Assembly (NCBI GenBank): GCA_000310025.1
Contig: FN649738.1
Location: 2,506,034-2,570,033 of the forward strand
From: Ectocarpus siliculosus
Taxonomy: Eukaryota > Sar > Phaeophyceae > Ectocarpales > Ectocarpaceae
Direction of reading: 5' to 3'
Length of the DNA stretch: 64,000 nt
The stretch's first letter is position 1. Each line of letters starts with the position of its first letter. Shown here in pieces: positions 1-11,848 of the stretch. The notes below the pieces were generated by a model. It had not been told where the DNA came from. It worked only from the letters and a program-made list of their open reading frames with translations, and did not search any database. Both the position numbers and the translations under genes were made by a program.

Positions 1-3000
1 CAGCAAAACCGGGGCGGGAAAAGCGGTCAGCCGCGGGGGCGGGGGCGGGGGAGGCTCAACAACAACGGCGGCAGCGGCGTCTGCGGGGAGGCGCTCTCCG
101 GCGGTGCTTGGCGCGGAGGCAGTGGCGGCGGCTGCCGCCGCCGCCGCCGCCGCCGAACTGCCGCCCCCGTGCTTCATCTGCAAGGACGACATAACGCACT
201 GGGGCCCGAACGCGGGGAACGGGGAGGCCATAAGCTGCGCCCGCGACGGGTGCGGGAGGGTGTTCCACGTGACCTGCGTGGCCTACCTGCTCCAGGACGC
301 GGCGGCGCGCACGCCGGGGGGCTGCGGCGCCGAGGCGGGCACGTGGGAGTGCCCGTTGCACCGGTGCGCTTGCTGCGGCGCCGACGAGAACGGCCTGCAG
401 CTAGGGGAGAAGAAGGACAGCAGCAACGCGGGGCTTGTGGTGTTGGCGTCGCCCTTGTCGGGCAGGAGTGGCGTGAGCGGCGTCGGCGGTTGGAGGAAAT
501 CCGGGGGAGGGGGCCAAGACGGGGGGAAGGGGGGGGGAGGGGGGGCAGGGTCGAGGCGGCTGTGGCAGTGCACGTGGTGCTCGGTGGCGTTCTGCATGAA
601 GCACCTGCCGCCGCAGCTCGCGACGGCGGGGAGGAAGGCGCGCGTCGCGGATGCGAATCAGTGCGTGCACTGCAGGTCACCGTCGCCAAGGTACGCTCAT
701 TTTGTATTGCGTTGCGGTGGTGCTACTATAATAGTGTGGTGTACACATGTGCGATGCTCGTTGCTTTGCAGGCGTCCTTGGGTGTGCGCGTGAGTGCTGT
801 GTAGGGTAGTGCGGTTTATATACGTATGCGATGTTTTGTGCTCTGCAGACGTCTGTGGGTGTGCACGTGAGTGCCGTGTGTATTGTCCGTTTTCGCCCCT
901 CTCCAACGTTTTTTGCTGTCAATGCATCTCTCTGGCTACATGTCCCAACCCGTCTTCTCCAAACGCGCCTCTTCCTCTGTGTCTTGCTTCCACACCTGAC
1001 CCTTGCTTTTTGTTGTCTCTCTTCTTTCGTTGGCGTGCTTGTTTGCCTTTCCTTCGTCCCCGCCAGAGTAAAGCTAGCGATTCTCTTGGAGGGCATGTGC
1101 TCGCGAATCGCTAACCACCACCTGGCGATCCCCTTCTTGAGGCCGTTCATGCCCGGCATCGCGTCGCCCTTCGGCGACGACAACGACGCCAACGACTACA
1201 AGGAAGAGGAGGAGGAGGAGGAGGAAGACGGTCGTAACGCGCCTAGTGCCGGGGCCACGCTTCCCGTACAAGGAGCGTCGGTGGGGGGGGGGGGCGAGGT
1301 GCGGAGTAGTAGTGGTGGTCCCGTCGCCAACGGTCAGCCCTTCCCCTCAAGGCCGGCGGCGGCGGCGGCGGCAGGGCCCGGTAGCTCAGCTGGTGCGGGC
1401 GCCAACCTGAATAGTTCGTGTGCTGCTGCCACAGGGGTGGCTGTGGCAGCGAAGTCTTCCAAAAAGAGGGCAACTAGTGGCGGCGGCGGCAGCAGCCGGA
1501 GTAGCAGGGCCAATGGTGTGGTTGAAGTCGGTGTGGCGGACGCCCCCGTAGAAGGTAATACCAAAGTTTTTGCGTGGTTGGAGATCAGTCAATGGGCGGG
1601 AAATGTTTTTATTTTGTTTTCGCTGCTGTTGTAGAGTGGTCGGGAACGAGGGGGGGCGTTAGGTTTGGATGACGCAAAGGCAAGTTGGGGTTTTGGTATT
1701 TGTGTTCGTTTGGCTGGCTGCATGTTGTTGTGCTGATGAACCAATGACCCAAGCACGGGCGAGCTTTGACCGTCTACGGTTTTCAAGAGAGGAAAGCGGA
1801 TTTATGAGAGCGTTTGTGTAATGTCCCGACCCCCCTTTTTTCGAGGTCCACGACGACGGCATGCGTGGCTATGAATACCCCCTGAAACCGTCGCATCTGC
1901 TACACCGCTGTATCTAACACCCTCCCCTACCCCCCCCCCCCTTCAGACATCATGGGCCTCCTAGACAAGACGCGGGCGCTGGGTTACTCCCGGTCGGCCG
2001 AGCTGATGGCGGACGTGAGGACCCTGCAGGGGAAGTGCAGGAAGGCGATCACGGACTGGGGGGGGGATCCCGTGACAGGCGGGGGTTTCGGCGAGGGTTC
2101 CGGGAGGATGATAGTTAGAGCGATGGACACGCTGGCGGCGATGTTGGAGGGCTTGCTGGGGCGCTCCCGCGAGGAGGTGAGGGGGGGGGTAGTTCGCGGC
2201 TAGGAAAGGGTTATATACACGAAAAAGAAGTGGGGTACTGGTGTAAACGCATGCCGTAGTCGTTAGACCATTGACCTCGCATCCCTTCAATGCCGGGACG
2301 GAGCGATGTTTAGGGGGGGTACGGGAAGGACAAGGGTACATGAACGCGGCGAAGAAGTAGGGTGAGGGGTTGGGTTGGTGGAAGGCTTTTCAAGAAATGA
2401 TAACTACTACCGAGAGATGGTTGAGGGCGATGGCTTGTGAAGGATGAGCAAGTCAAGGAGAACGCAGAGGTTAAGGATGAAGGAGGTGAGAATGACGGTG
2501 AGGTTTGCGGGCGGATGTAATGGAGGGTTGAGGGGGGGGTCAGAGTCTCGTCTGCATGCCGCTAGACTCGCTTCTCTATGGACATCTGGTGTTATGCATA
2601 TGTATATGTACACTCTGTGGTTTTCATCTTGCGGTAGCCGGCGAAAGTGTGTTGGGGGGGGTGAAACGAATTCTCCATGGGGTGGCATTACGGAAAAAGC
2701 ACCGACCCGTGAACACGTGTTTTTGAGGGTAGAGTGTTCTCCGGCGAATGGTGGTTTTTCAGCGTGGTGGAAACGGTGGACTTTTGCCGTTATGGTACAA
2801 GCGTTTCGGCGTGCACCCCGCAGCAGCTGGCTGAGACGGCGTGTATTTTTGCTGTCTGGAATCAGTCGTCGTGAAGAAGGGCGAGGGGTTTGTTGTGAAA
2901 ACAACTTCTGTAATCCTTCCGCACCGTCTGTACATCGCCCACCCATTCGTCAAGCCCGATGGGAGACGCTCTAGAATTTAGGCGTCGGCGCTGTTGTCGC

Positions 3001-5515
3001 GGTTTGGCTGTCCACTGCTGCAGTTGGCGGATGGCGCTTTTCTCAAAGGTGTCTCCCCCCCCCCCCCCCCCGTGGCCGTCTCTCACCATGCTCGCTTGCC
3101 CGTCTGCCCTCCTCCCCGCACCTTCGCACTCGCATTGATCGGTCCCGCTACCGTCTTCTGTTCTTCGTGGGTGGGTGCCTTTTCATGACCGGATGATGAT
3201 GGGGCTGTTTTCTCGTTTTCTGCCGGATGTGTGTTTGGTGTGGGGGCACGGCAGCTGACGAATGTGGAGGGCGACATCGCCAAGAAAACCGAGAGGGAGC
3301 ATAGGAGACAAACAGACAGGTACCGTGTTTTTTTTTCACATTTTATGTACCCCGTCTCCCTTGGTGTGTAGGGAGAATCGGGTTAGGTAGAAGCTTACGT
3401 TCACGTGCTTTGCATGTCGTCCCCTCTGGTACGTACTGTGGGTTGAATCTTCCTTTTGTTCTCGAACACATCTCGTCCTGTCTCATGTGTGCTTCGTGCT
3501 GTCTTTTGCCGGGTCCAGGCCTGCGGCCGGTCTGCTCTTTTGGGGCTTTTGTCGAGTGTGACTACCCTTACCCGCGCTGTTGTTTGGCTCCTGTTCGTCT
3601 TTTTTTTTCAGGCTGGCTGTTTAACAATGTGTTTTGTTGTTCCTGCTGGGTAACAGCAGTAGCAGCCGTTTTTTTTTGGTGTTTTAGACCAACCTTGCCG
3701 ACCGCGTATAATCTTCGATGGTACCATTGTAGCCCATCGCGTGTCATGCTAAACTTATCCACGGAACGGAACGACGGTATGCATCGACGATGCATATCAT
3801 GCACGGCGGCGTCAACAGGGGCGTGGGCGACGGCTCGGCAGACGGGGGCTTCCCCTGGAGAGGGGAGTGCCTCCCGCCTAGGGCACGCCCGGCGCCGACG
3901 TCGCCGGCGGCAGCGGCGGCGGCGGCGGCGGCAACAGCGGCGGCGGAGGCGTTGGTAGCGAACGGGCGGAGATCGCGAGGAGCAGGGGGGCGGGGAAGCG
4001 CGAAAGCAGAGGTCTGCGCTGCTGTTGCTGGTGACGGGGCTAGTGCTGGGGCTGGGGTTGGTGTTGGTGTTGGTGCCGCCGTGAAGAGGCTTCCGCCGCT
4101 GCGGATGACGCGCCGTTGGTCCCTGGCGAGCTGGGCGGAGTTCCTGCAGAACGCACCGGTGTTGAGGTAGGTGTGTTGATGACGGCAAGAAATTCGTTGT
4201 ATGCAAGATCGACAAGCGATTCATGGTACATCCATGTGCCCAAGACGACAAGAACTTTATCGTGGTACGTATGTAATCTGTGTAGATGTCATGGATGGGT
4301 TTTACTTGCTGTGTTCTCGCCCTTGCTGCATTTTGTAGCCTGGAAACGGCGGTAGGGCTGTCGACGGGTGTAGACAAGAAGAGATGAAAGGTGAAAATAC
4401 AAAAAATATTGTGTACAGGCGGTTGCCGTTTCCTAGCCGCAATCTCCAGTCGGAAGGCATCTACGTACGAGCGCTGACTTGCTCGTTACCCTTTCGTGTT
4501 GTCAGTATTACAGACAACCAACAGCAGGAATTTTCGTAGGCGCGAGCGCGTGCGTAGTTAATACTGGTCAGCCGGTTTGCTAGTCGCCGCTATTAGTATA
4601 CACACACGCACACTACTGCGCCCCAGCTGTCGGTAAAACCCTTAAAAATTCCTTGACTCTACCGTGTACGACACAAGATGGCACACACACCGAGACCGAT
4701 TTTCAAAGCTCGATTTCTTAACAGTAGAAAGAGTCACAGCGCTTGAAACGGCGGCGTTGAAGCTGTCTCGTCAAGAGCTTATCGAAAATGTATCGTTTCA
4801 TTTATGCATCCTCTTCGTCGTGGCGTATTCGGGCTCTGAAAATCGATCCAGGGAGCGTGTTATCTTTGTCATGCCGTAGACGCTGTTGGTGTTTGTGTCC
4901 CGCTACATACGAGACCGACATTTTTTCGTTAGTCAACCGGTTGCCGCGGTAAGTGCTACGTGTAGAAGTGGTGGAGAACACACGCTCTCGCGCGCACATG
5001 ACGCCCCCTCACGGGGTCCCAGATAAAGGGCTTTTTCAAGCGTTTTTCTGTTTTCAGCCACACTGAGACTGACGACCGTCTCTTCATTTGGTCAGCAGGT
5101 TGGCGCTGTCGATGCTACTGGTAAACACACACACACACACACACACACTTCTCTTGCTGCTGTTTCTGTCTTTGATCCGAAGGATAGTTTTGCCTCCCCC
5201 CATGCTGCCCCCTCACGGGGTCCCAGTTCATTCATGGCAGAAATAAGTGTTTTGTGTTTTCAACCGCACTAAGACTGACGTCTTTTCATTGGTCAGCCGG
5301 GTTGCGCGGTCGATGCTAATAATAAAAACACACACACACACACACACCGCCCCGTCGTTTTTTGGCGTCTGCAGACGCTCAACTGGGCACGCGGTGCCGG
5401 GAGAGCGGATCACGGTCAATGGAACGGAGGTCCTCGGCACGCAGCAGCTGGTGAGTCAGGACGACTCACCTCTTCAGTTTTTTTGTTTTGTTTTTTTGCA
5501 CCCATTGTTGTGTTG

Positions 5516-5554
<39 letters not shown>

Positions 5555-8009
5555 TCCCTGTGTTGTGTTTATTGATCAGCCGGTTGTTGTAGCCTTGCCG
5601 ATGCTAGTAGTAAAGACGCACACGTGCGCACCGCATATATCTAGGGATTAACTTTACACACCGTTTCGGTACGGCACACACGTTTGAGGGGTACCAGCGG
5701 AGATCACATGGAACACCTTCTTTCGCGGTGCCGTGCTTCTTTTGGTTTCTTTTTTCTTGCGCGAGATGTTGAGGTGTTGACAATGCTTGACTTCCAGTCG
5801 TTGAATGGGAAAACTTGTGCAAAACGAGCAAGTGTAATTTAGCACAAGGTTTTTTGTGACTTCGCAGCAATGCTGCTGTGTCGAACACAACAATAGCTTG
5901 ATCGGCCAGCTTTTGGGTATGGTGTTGTCTTCATTTTTTTTTTTCTTTTTCCACGAGCTTGTTTTGAAAGGCTTTCACCGCTTCCCCCCCCTTTTTCGCC
6001 CTCCCTTCCCCCTCTTTTTTATCGCCCCGCGTCGCCCTCCACCCCCCCCCGATCATCGCAGCGAGAGTCTTTGGCAGAAGGCATGCGATCCCCGGCCGTC
6101 CTTCCGAACCCCGAAGACTCGGACGACAGCGATGGTTACATGTTTTCCGACTCGGATTGCCCCGTCTCCGCCGCCGCGGCCGCCCCCGGCGGTGGCTACG
6201 GTTACGGAAGTAGGGGGGGGGGCGCGGCGGGGGCAGGGGGGGGTGATGGGATGGCGCCTGTGCCGGAATGGTCGGAGCTTGAGACGGCGGTACAGGCGTT
6301 GATGGGGATGGAGGGCGGGGAGGAGAGGGAGTGCGAGGACTTGTGGGATGCCACGGAGTCGAGACGGTGAGAACGAGAGAGACAGAGATATGGAAGGGCA
6401 GAGGCAAAGAGAGGGAGAGAGAGGGAGAGAGGACAAACTCTAAAAAGAGGGAAATTATATGTCTAGAAGAGAACAATACAAGAGGTTGAGTTGATAGGGA
6501 GGAAAGATTCTGGGGGTTGGGAGCGGGAGCGCAAAGCAACAAGATATTTGGTGTTACATAAATGCTGGGGGCTTCTTTCTTGTACAAATGTAACCCTGAC
6601 AGTTCGCACCCCAACATCGTCATAAAGAATTCAGGACTGCAACCCCGTACGTGTATGGTGTTAGGTTTCTCGCCCCCAGAGTCGTGTTGTTTGTTTTTGA
6701 TGCGGCAAGTACGGGCAAGAAGAGTCTTCTCTCACACCCTTGCTGCTGCTGCTGCTGCTGTCCTCTTTTTGTTGGCTCAGGCTGGTACAAATGGAGTCTG
6801 TACTCGAAGAGCAACGACGATTGATGCGCCGGGTGATGAGGCACAACGGCAACCTTCGTGCGCTGTGGAGGAAGTACGCAGCATCCCCCCTGGAGGACCG
6901 GTACGACTAGCAAAAGTTTGTCGGCGGTGGTGTTGCTGCTGTCGTTTCTTCATCCGTGAGAAAAGAGAAAATGACGAAACGATCCCGTGTACTTGGATGA
7001 AGCAAACAGTTGCATTAAAGGTATCCATACTGCGGAGCCCCGAGTTTTGGGTAGGCGTTCTACAGTATACAGATGACCACTACCGCATCTCCCGATCGTT
7101 GTAGGTCCGAAGAACCCGACTAATAATCAACCGTCGCTCATGATTCCACCTGCGCATTGATTCGTCTGTTGTTTTGTCTGCTATGCATTTGCGTGTTGCT
7201 GCATACATATGTCTCGTGTCTTCCTCCGTTGTACCCTGCAACGTCGCCCCCAACCAAATCAAACCTTTCTTTTTTTCTGTCAATTGTCGCCTTCTCTCTC
7301 GTTGAACCCACAGGGGAAGCCAGGGGGCCGAGGGAGTGGTTACCCTGGGAGAAACACGCGTCCTGACGGAGTTCCAGATATCCAACGACCTTCTCAGAAA
7401 AAGGTGCACAAAAAGGAGGTTGATGGGTTTTTTGGCCTCATGCGTACCGTCCGTAAGACCGTGGTGTCAGTGTCGTCCAGTGCGCGTACAATGCGCTGGT
7501 TTGTGTATTTCTCATGCCGTTTGTTCAGCCCGCCCGCCATGTATTAGCGATGAAGCTCGGCGTGCGTGACTCTTTCAACGCGCGTCCGTTGTCTTGATTC
7601 GTCGTTTTTCTGGCGGCGTGTGTGTGTGGCCCAGGGTGCAAGATCTCGAGGAACAACTCCGGGCCAAGTCGGCGCTAGAGGAGGGCTCGTTCCCCGCAGC
7701 GCCCGCCACCGCTCCCCTTTTCCACGGCGTCCCGGGCCAAATCGGCAACGGCACGTCCGAACCTCCTGCTGCTGGGGCGTATGGCGGAAGCGGCGCCGGT
7801 CACGCCGCACACGTTAGAGTTGGTAGAGGAGGTGCTCCCGGTCCCACCTTTCAGGGGGCAGGCGGCGGTGGGGGCGGCAGCCAGTACTTAGCCGTCCGGA
7901 GAAGCAGTAGCGCGCAAGATATCAAGGAGAACGGCGGTGGTTTCAAGGCCACCGCCGCCGCAGCAGCAGCAGCAGCAGCCGCGCCCCCTCCTTCGGGTGT
8001 GGTGGGCGG

Positions 8010-8042
<33 letters not shown>

Positions 8043-8892
8043 AGCGGCAGCGGTAGAGAACGACGCCGAAGAGGGGCCGGTCGTGGACGTCGGCGGCGAA
8101 TGCGTCGTCGTCGCTTCCTCTCCGTCGCACCACGGCAGCGCGAGCGAGTCGCTCCCCAAGGTTTTGGCGGCGGCCGCTAGTGCTCCACCTGCTGCTCCAC
8201 CTGCTGCTGCTGCTGCTGCCGCTGGCAAGGGTTCTGACGCGCCTGGGCCATCCGCCGTGCCCCCCGTTGCTGCTGCTGCTGCTGCCGCCAGGGCGGTGGT
8301 TGCGTCGCCGGTGGTCATGCTGCCAGCGGTCAAGCCGAACACTCCGAAAGTGGCTATACCTGCGACGGCAGTGTCGAAGCCAGCGGCGGTGTCGAAGCCA
8401 ACGGCGGCGGCCTCTGACGCGGCTCTCACGCCACCCCTCGCAGGCGGCGCAGGTCCGTCGCCCGAAGAGACGTCGACGACCAGCTCGGCGGCAAAGGGAG
8501 GAGGAGCGGCGGAGCCGATAGTGGTCTCCGACGCTTGCCCCGCAGCTGCAGAGGCAAAGGCTGACACTGCCACTACCGGCGGCGACGGGTCTGTTGTGGA
8601 GAAGACGGAGTCGGCGAGCGAAGAAAAGGTGGCGGCCCGGGATCGGAAGGAACACAAGGGAGACAAGACGGCATCCTCCCTGGGATCGAAGGCCGTCGAC
8701 GGCGCTGAAGCTGAGGCGAGTCCGGAGGAGGGAGGCGTTGCTTCTGGGGCGGTGGCGGCGGCGGCGGCGGCGGCGGCTCCCTCTGCCACCGCGGAAGTTA
8801 GCAGCATGAACGTAGAGGGGGATGGAGATGGCCCGGGAGGGGACGATGACGACGACGATGACGACGACGATGACGGTGGGGTTCTCCTGTGA
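1..8892 (+). CDS. PHD/C5HCH zinc-finger protein, 5' partial, multi-exon
   Basis: Exons joined in phase: 1-690 (open to the left edge), 1067-1554, 1947-2176, 3255-3319, about 3819-4166, 5375-5450, 6062-6366, 6781-6900, 7314-7403 and 7635-8892, with TGA at 8890. The first exon holds a Cys/His-rich zinc-binding block: CFIC, then a C-x4-C, FHVTC, CPLHRCACC, CTWC, AFCMKH and CVHC. This resembles the paired PHD and C5HCH fingers of NSD- or EDM2-type chromatin proteins, so a nuclear histone-reading role is likely but inferred. Exon 2 has a Glu run. The exons at 6781-7403 and the start of the last exon look coiled-coil. The last exon is long and low in complexity, with Ala runs near 7955-8060 and 8750, ending in an Asp run near 8845. 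The start of the exon at 3819 is the weakest boundary (poor pyrimidine tract). No catalytic domain is visible in the part present. The N-terminus lies outside the window. Confidence 0.8.
740..893 (+). repeat. Tandem duplication carrying two 18-nt microexon-like cassettes
   Basis: Two copies of a unit of about 77 bp lie side by side in intron 1 of the PHD gene. Each contains a CTTTGCAG or CTCTGCAG acceptor, then exactly 18 nt (772-789 and 849-866), then a GTGAGT donor. Insertion of either 18-mer between the exon ending at 690 and the one starting at 1067 keeps the reading frame and would add RPWVCA or RLWVCT right after the last zinc-finger cysteines. Whether either is spliced into mRNA is unknown. 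Confidence 0.55.
4660..4878 (+). mobile_element. MITE-like element, copy A
   Basis: A stretch of about 215 bp is bounded by imperfect terminal inverted repeats. The left arm runs CCGTGTACGACACAAGATG and on to CGATTTTCAAAGCTC; the right arm reads in reverse complement CGGCATGACAAAGATAACA and on to CGATTTTCAGAGCCC. Both ends abut TA, which would fit a TA target-site duplication of the Tc1/mariner type. There is no coding capacity. The interior matches copy C near 20.5 kb (shared GAAAC.GGCG and ATCCT.TTCGTCGTG). It sits in an intron of the PHD gene. Confidence 0.6.
5513..5554 (+). repeat. TGCC tetranucleotide microsatellite
   Basis: About nine perfect copies of TGCC lie in the intron between the exons ending at 5450 and starting at 6062 of the PHD gene. 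Confidence 0.95.
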
Positions 8893-11447
8893 CGCCTCTC
8901 GGCGTCGTTGGTGGTGGAATGCCGTTTGTCACGGTCGTTGCCACCCCCAAAGCCACGACGATACCGATAGCAGGTCGCCAGCGGGTTCCAGCATCTGTGG
9001 AGCGGGTATATACCAGTGTCACGCGGTCGAGGTCTGTTCCTCATCGTTGCCCTTTGTTTCCTCTTGGCGGCCTGTTGTTGGCAAAGACCGGACCCGCCGC
9101 GGGCACGAACACGAAAGCCTTTCACAGCGGTGGTGGAAAACCCCCTGCTCGCGCGACGGGCCCGCACGCGGTAGCCGACGGTACCTGTGTTCGGCTGCGA
9201 TGTTCCCCCACAGCTGCCGTCGCCCTATTCCTGTCCTTCCTGTCTCTCCGCCGCCTGTGTTCGGCATCACTACTGTCGGTGGTCCGCTCGACGGCAGATG
9301 GGGAAATGGGGGGTATGTTGAGGCGGCGGGTGCTGGAAATCGTAGGGCCTGTTGCGAGGTTGTGCTGTTGGGGGGTTGTTCCGACAATGCCAGCCGAGCC
9401 ACACCGAGAGTTTAACGTGCTGTAGGTCCCCAGCAGGCAGGCGGGAGAACGAAAGCAGGGGGGGGGGTATTTTCCTTTGTCGCGGCATCGGGCCGATCGT
9501 CGTAATAGTGGCAACTGTCATGCGGGCACCGGAGACGCCGCTGAAGAAAAGGGAACGCCGCCTGAAAGAACAGACCAAATATTTCTTCGACCGGGGAATG
9601 GATGACCCGGCGACGTAGCATCATATACACATCTGTTCACTGTCGGGAAGGGAGTGATTGATCGTGGGGATAGAGGCTGGGGCGGGAAATCTGTGTCGTG
9701 GTCTTTATTACCGAAGCAAGTCTAGTTTCGCCAAGTGAAGATTCGTTTCTACACTTCCGCGCGCGTACTTTGCCCGGAACATGCGAGACCACCGGTGTGA
9801 AATAGTTACGTTTGTGGGATGAAGCCCCTCTGAAACCGTGGCGTATTTTGGAGCGAAACACGGTACGTCGGTGGTGCACGCCGTGCTCCCCCCAAAGGTG
9901 GAAAGCCGCTTGGCGTGTAAACTTTGAGAGCGAGACAAGGAAAGAAGAGGGAAAAAGAAGAGACTTTGGGCGCTGATTTCCCCCCCGCGTGTTTTGCTTG
10001 CTCCCCCCCCCCCCCTCAACACCCGTCAGTCTACGGTGCTTGTTGCCTGTTTACGCGATTTCAATAGTCTTGTGACAAGCCTTGAAGTCGCGACGGTGGT
10101 ACGCTGGTCTGTTTTGTTACTTTTCTGTGTTTTTGGAGGCAATTTATGGCATCCGTGCTGTTGATGGCTGGACTGTTGACCGCTGGTGTCTTTTGTGTCA
10201 CGCGAACACGCTAGCTGCGTATTCGTGGCGGCGGGTGTTTGTTGTTGCTGGTGGTGATGATCGTGGTGGGTAGGAGAAAGTGTGGTGTTGCAGAGGATTT
10301 GGGTGACAAGTTGTTTAGTTTTGTTTCTAGGGCAAAAGGGCGGGAGGCGGTTTCGGATGTACTATGAGCAGTAAGCACGGACGGACGAGGTAAAAAGACT
10401 GATGCTGTAATTGAATACACATGTATTGTGCAGTATGCACGGATCCCGCGTGCGTCCAAAAATCGTCTAATTTATGATTTACACAACTCCGAGTTGGAGA
10501 AAACTTCTTGCGTCAGCGTAAGTTGACAACACATGCAACGTACAACTACCTGACTCCCCATGGACGTTGTCCTTTCGTGCAAGAAATCTTGTCTCCCCAC
10601 CCGGTTCTTCGAGCGTCGACGAAGCTGTTACTAGCCCGATAAAACACGCAAGTCTCGGAGTACAAGAGAAAAAAACAGTCACGCTCGGTGCATGCCTCCG
10701 CCCAACCAATCAAGGGGTCCAAATGACTCCAGATTCCCGTGTGAAAGGGTGGATTTCGGCATCTGTCACATCACATCTTTTGACTTTTTTGCTTCCATCG
10801 TGTGGTACCTCTCCGGCGTATGTCTCGCTGAGCAATCACAGAAAAGACCTTCCGCAACTTAAGAAACCTGCCTACCCCACTGAAATCCACCGGCACGATA
10901 CCGGACAGGCACTGTTCAAAGTTTTGACAGACAATGACTTGGAAATTCAGTGTTTGTCGGCCCAAAACACCGGCACTATATCGGTCATTGGCACTATTCA
11001 ACCGACACTAAACATGGGCCCCCACTACTGTAATTGCTGTAGAGGCTAAATGTCGCGAAACCAGAAAAATCAACACATCATCAGCTGGGGGTCTCACACT
11101 AAACTCGAAATAATAATAACCTGTGTTCGATGATGGGGCGACGAAACCTAGTGAGGGCTTTATCCTCGACCCGAACGTTCGGCGCTGCTTGGTTGCGGGC
11201 CCGTTCTGAAAGGACATAATGCCCGTCCCGTTTGCTCTGTCTATTTGCTACTGTACAGTCCCATGGTATATTTTTTCCGCTACTAAACGCGATAGGTACT
11301 TACTTACGCCTGCCGTTCAAGACACCGCCGAGGAACCCACATTACCCCCGCCCGCTGACTTTTACCACCTCACTATCTATGTACATTTCCGTGCGAATCA
11401 CGCTAAGCTATATCGACTTCCGCATCACCCACAACAAGCTACGTAAG
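8893..11447. other. Convergent intergenic region, 3' flanks of the PHD and MRS2 genes
   Basis: About 2.5 kb between the stop of the PHD gene and the inverted-repeat element next to the MRS2 stop. Several open frames cross it on both strands but none shows conserved-looking protein sequence or matching splice signals, apart from the weak candidate at 10567-11049. Much of it is probably 3' untranslated sequence, since the flanking genes converge here. No structural RNA was seen. Confidence 0.5.
10567..11049 (+). CDS. Unsupported open reading frame of about 160 codons
   Basis: An uninterrupted frame in the intergenic region. The first codon counted here is a CTG; no ATG begins it. Composition is less repetitive than most random frames in the window, with moderately balanced Ser, Thr, Leu and Pro, but no domain, membrane segment or signal peptide stands out and no splice-site partner could be joined to it. 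It may be chance, a relic of a mobile element, or 3' untranslated sequence. Listed only so that it is not lost. Confidence 0.12.
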   Translation: MSFRARNLVSPPGSSSVDEAVTSPIKHASLGVQEKKTVTLGACLRPTNQGVQMTPDSRVKGWISASVTSHLLTFLLPSCGTSPAYVSLSNHRKDLPQLKKPAYPTEIHRHDTGQALFKVLTDNDLEIQCLSAQNTGTISVIGTIQPTLNMGPHYCNCCRG

Positions 11448-11676
11448 TACCGTGGGTGACACAAGATACCAAACACCCTGGATCGATTTTCAAAGCTCGA
11501 CTACTTCCACAAACAAGGGGGCGCAGATCTCAATCGATTCGTTTTTGGCAAGATGTCGACAGCATGGTTCCGACTCCGCCATTTTCGGCACCGCCACTCT
11601 CTCTGTATGTGGAGCAACCGAGCTTTGACAACCGGCTCAGGGGGTGTGGTATCTTGTGTAATGTCACCTACGGTAC
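11448..11676 (-). mobile_element. MITE-like element, copy B, abutting the MRS2 stop codon
   Basis: About 225 bp with long imperfect inverted repeats. The left end reads TACCGTGGGTGACACAAGA and the right end in reverse complement TACCGTAGGTGACATTACAC; both continue to GATACCA.ACCCCCTG and end near CAAAGCTCG. Each end starts with TA, consistent with a TA target duplication. The interior (GGTGCCGAAA.TGGCGG in reverse complement) matches copy C in the opposite orientation. The right end lies one base from the stop codon of the minus-strand MRS2-like gene, so the element forms the start of its 3' untranslated region. Confidence 0.65.
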
Positions 11677-11677
11677 C

Positions 11678-11848
11678 CTAATTTCTGCCGTCACGGGAAG
11701 GGAGAATCGTGCCGGCCGCTGCTCCGCTACTACTGCCGAGGGAGCCGGCGGGGTCGGACACAAGCTTCCCGTACTCCTTGGTGTCGATGGAGCCATCGCC
11801 GGAGGTGTCGAACACCGCGAAGATGAGGTCCAGCTCTTCCTCGGAGAC
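11678..11848 (-). other. EF-hand exon at the end of the MRS2-like gene
   Basis: This terminal exon encodes SEEELDLIFAVF, the 12-residue loop DTSGDGSIDTKE, then EYGKLV and a short Ser/Ala tail. Loop positions 1, 3, 5, 9 and 12 are D, S, D, D and E with Gly at 6 and Ile at 8, so calcium binding is expected. Its frame continues directly from the exon at 12597-12737 (donor AAAGAG/GTGAGA). The acceptor (CCGTAAG) has a modest pyrimidine tract. Confidence 0.8.

Larger units (their letters stand above)
4560..5620 (+). repeat. Array of diverged intronic repeats ending in CA runs
   Basis: In the long intron 4167-5374 and the one after it, a motif of the form GGTCAGCCGGTT...GTCG.TGCTA.TAGTAAA followed by CA-rich sequence recurs near 4566, 4932, 5091, 5292 and 5574. 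Two copies also share the block CCCCCTCACGGGGTCCCA (near 5003 and 5207), so the unit is about 200 bp. Perfect CA runs sit at 5124-5148 and 5327-5347. The copies are clearly diverged. One exon (5375-5450) and one inverted-repeat element (4660-4878) lie inside the array. Confidence 0.6.

Noticed and set aside
3568-4377. 269-codon minus-strand frame
   Set aside because: Antisense of the Gly/Ala-rich plus-strand exon near 3819-4166; Arg-run rich and not protein-like.
7851-9167. 438-codon minus-strand open frame opposite the last PHD-gene exon
   Set aside because: It is the antisense shadow of GC-rich Ala/Asp-coding triplet repeats; Ala- and Ser-rich composition and no matching splice sites.
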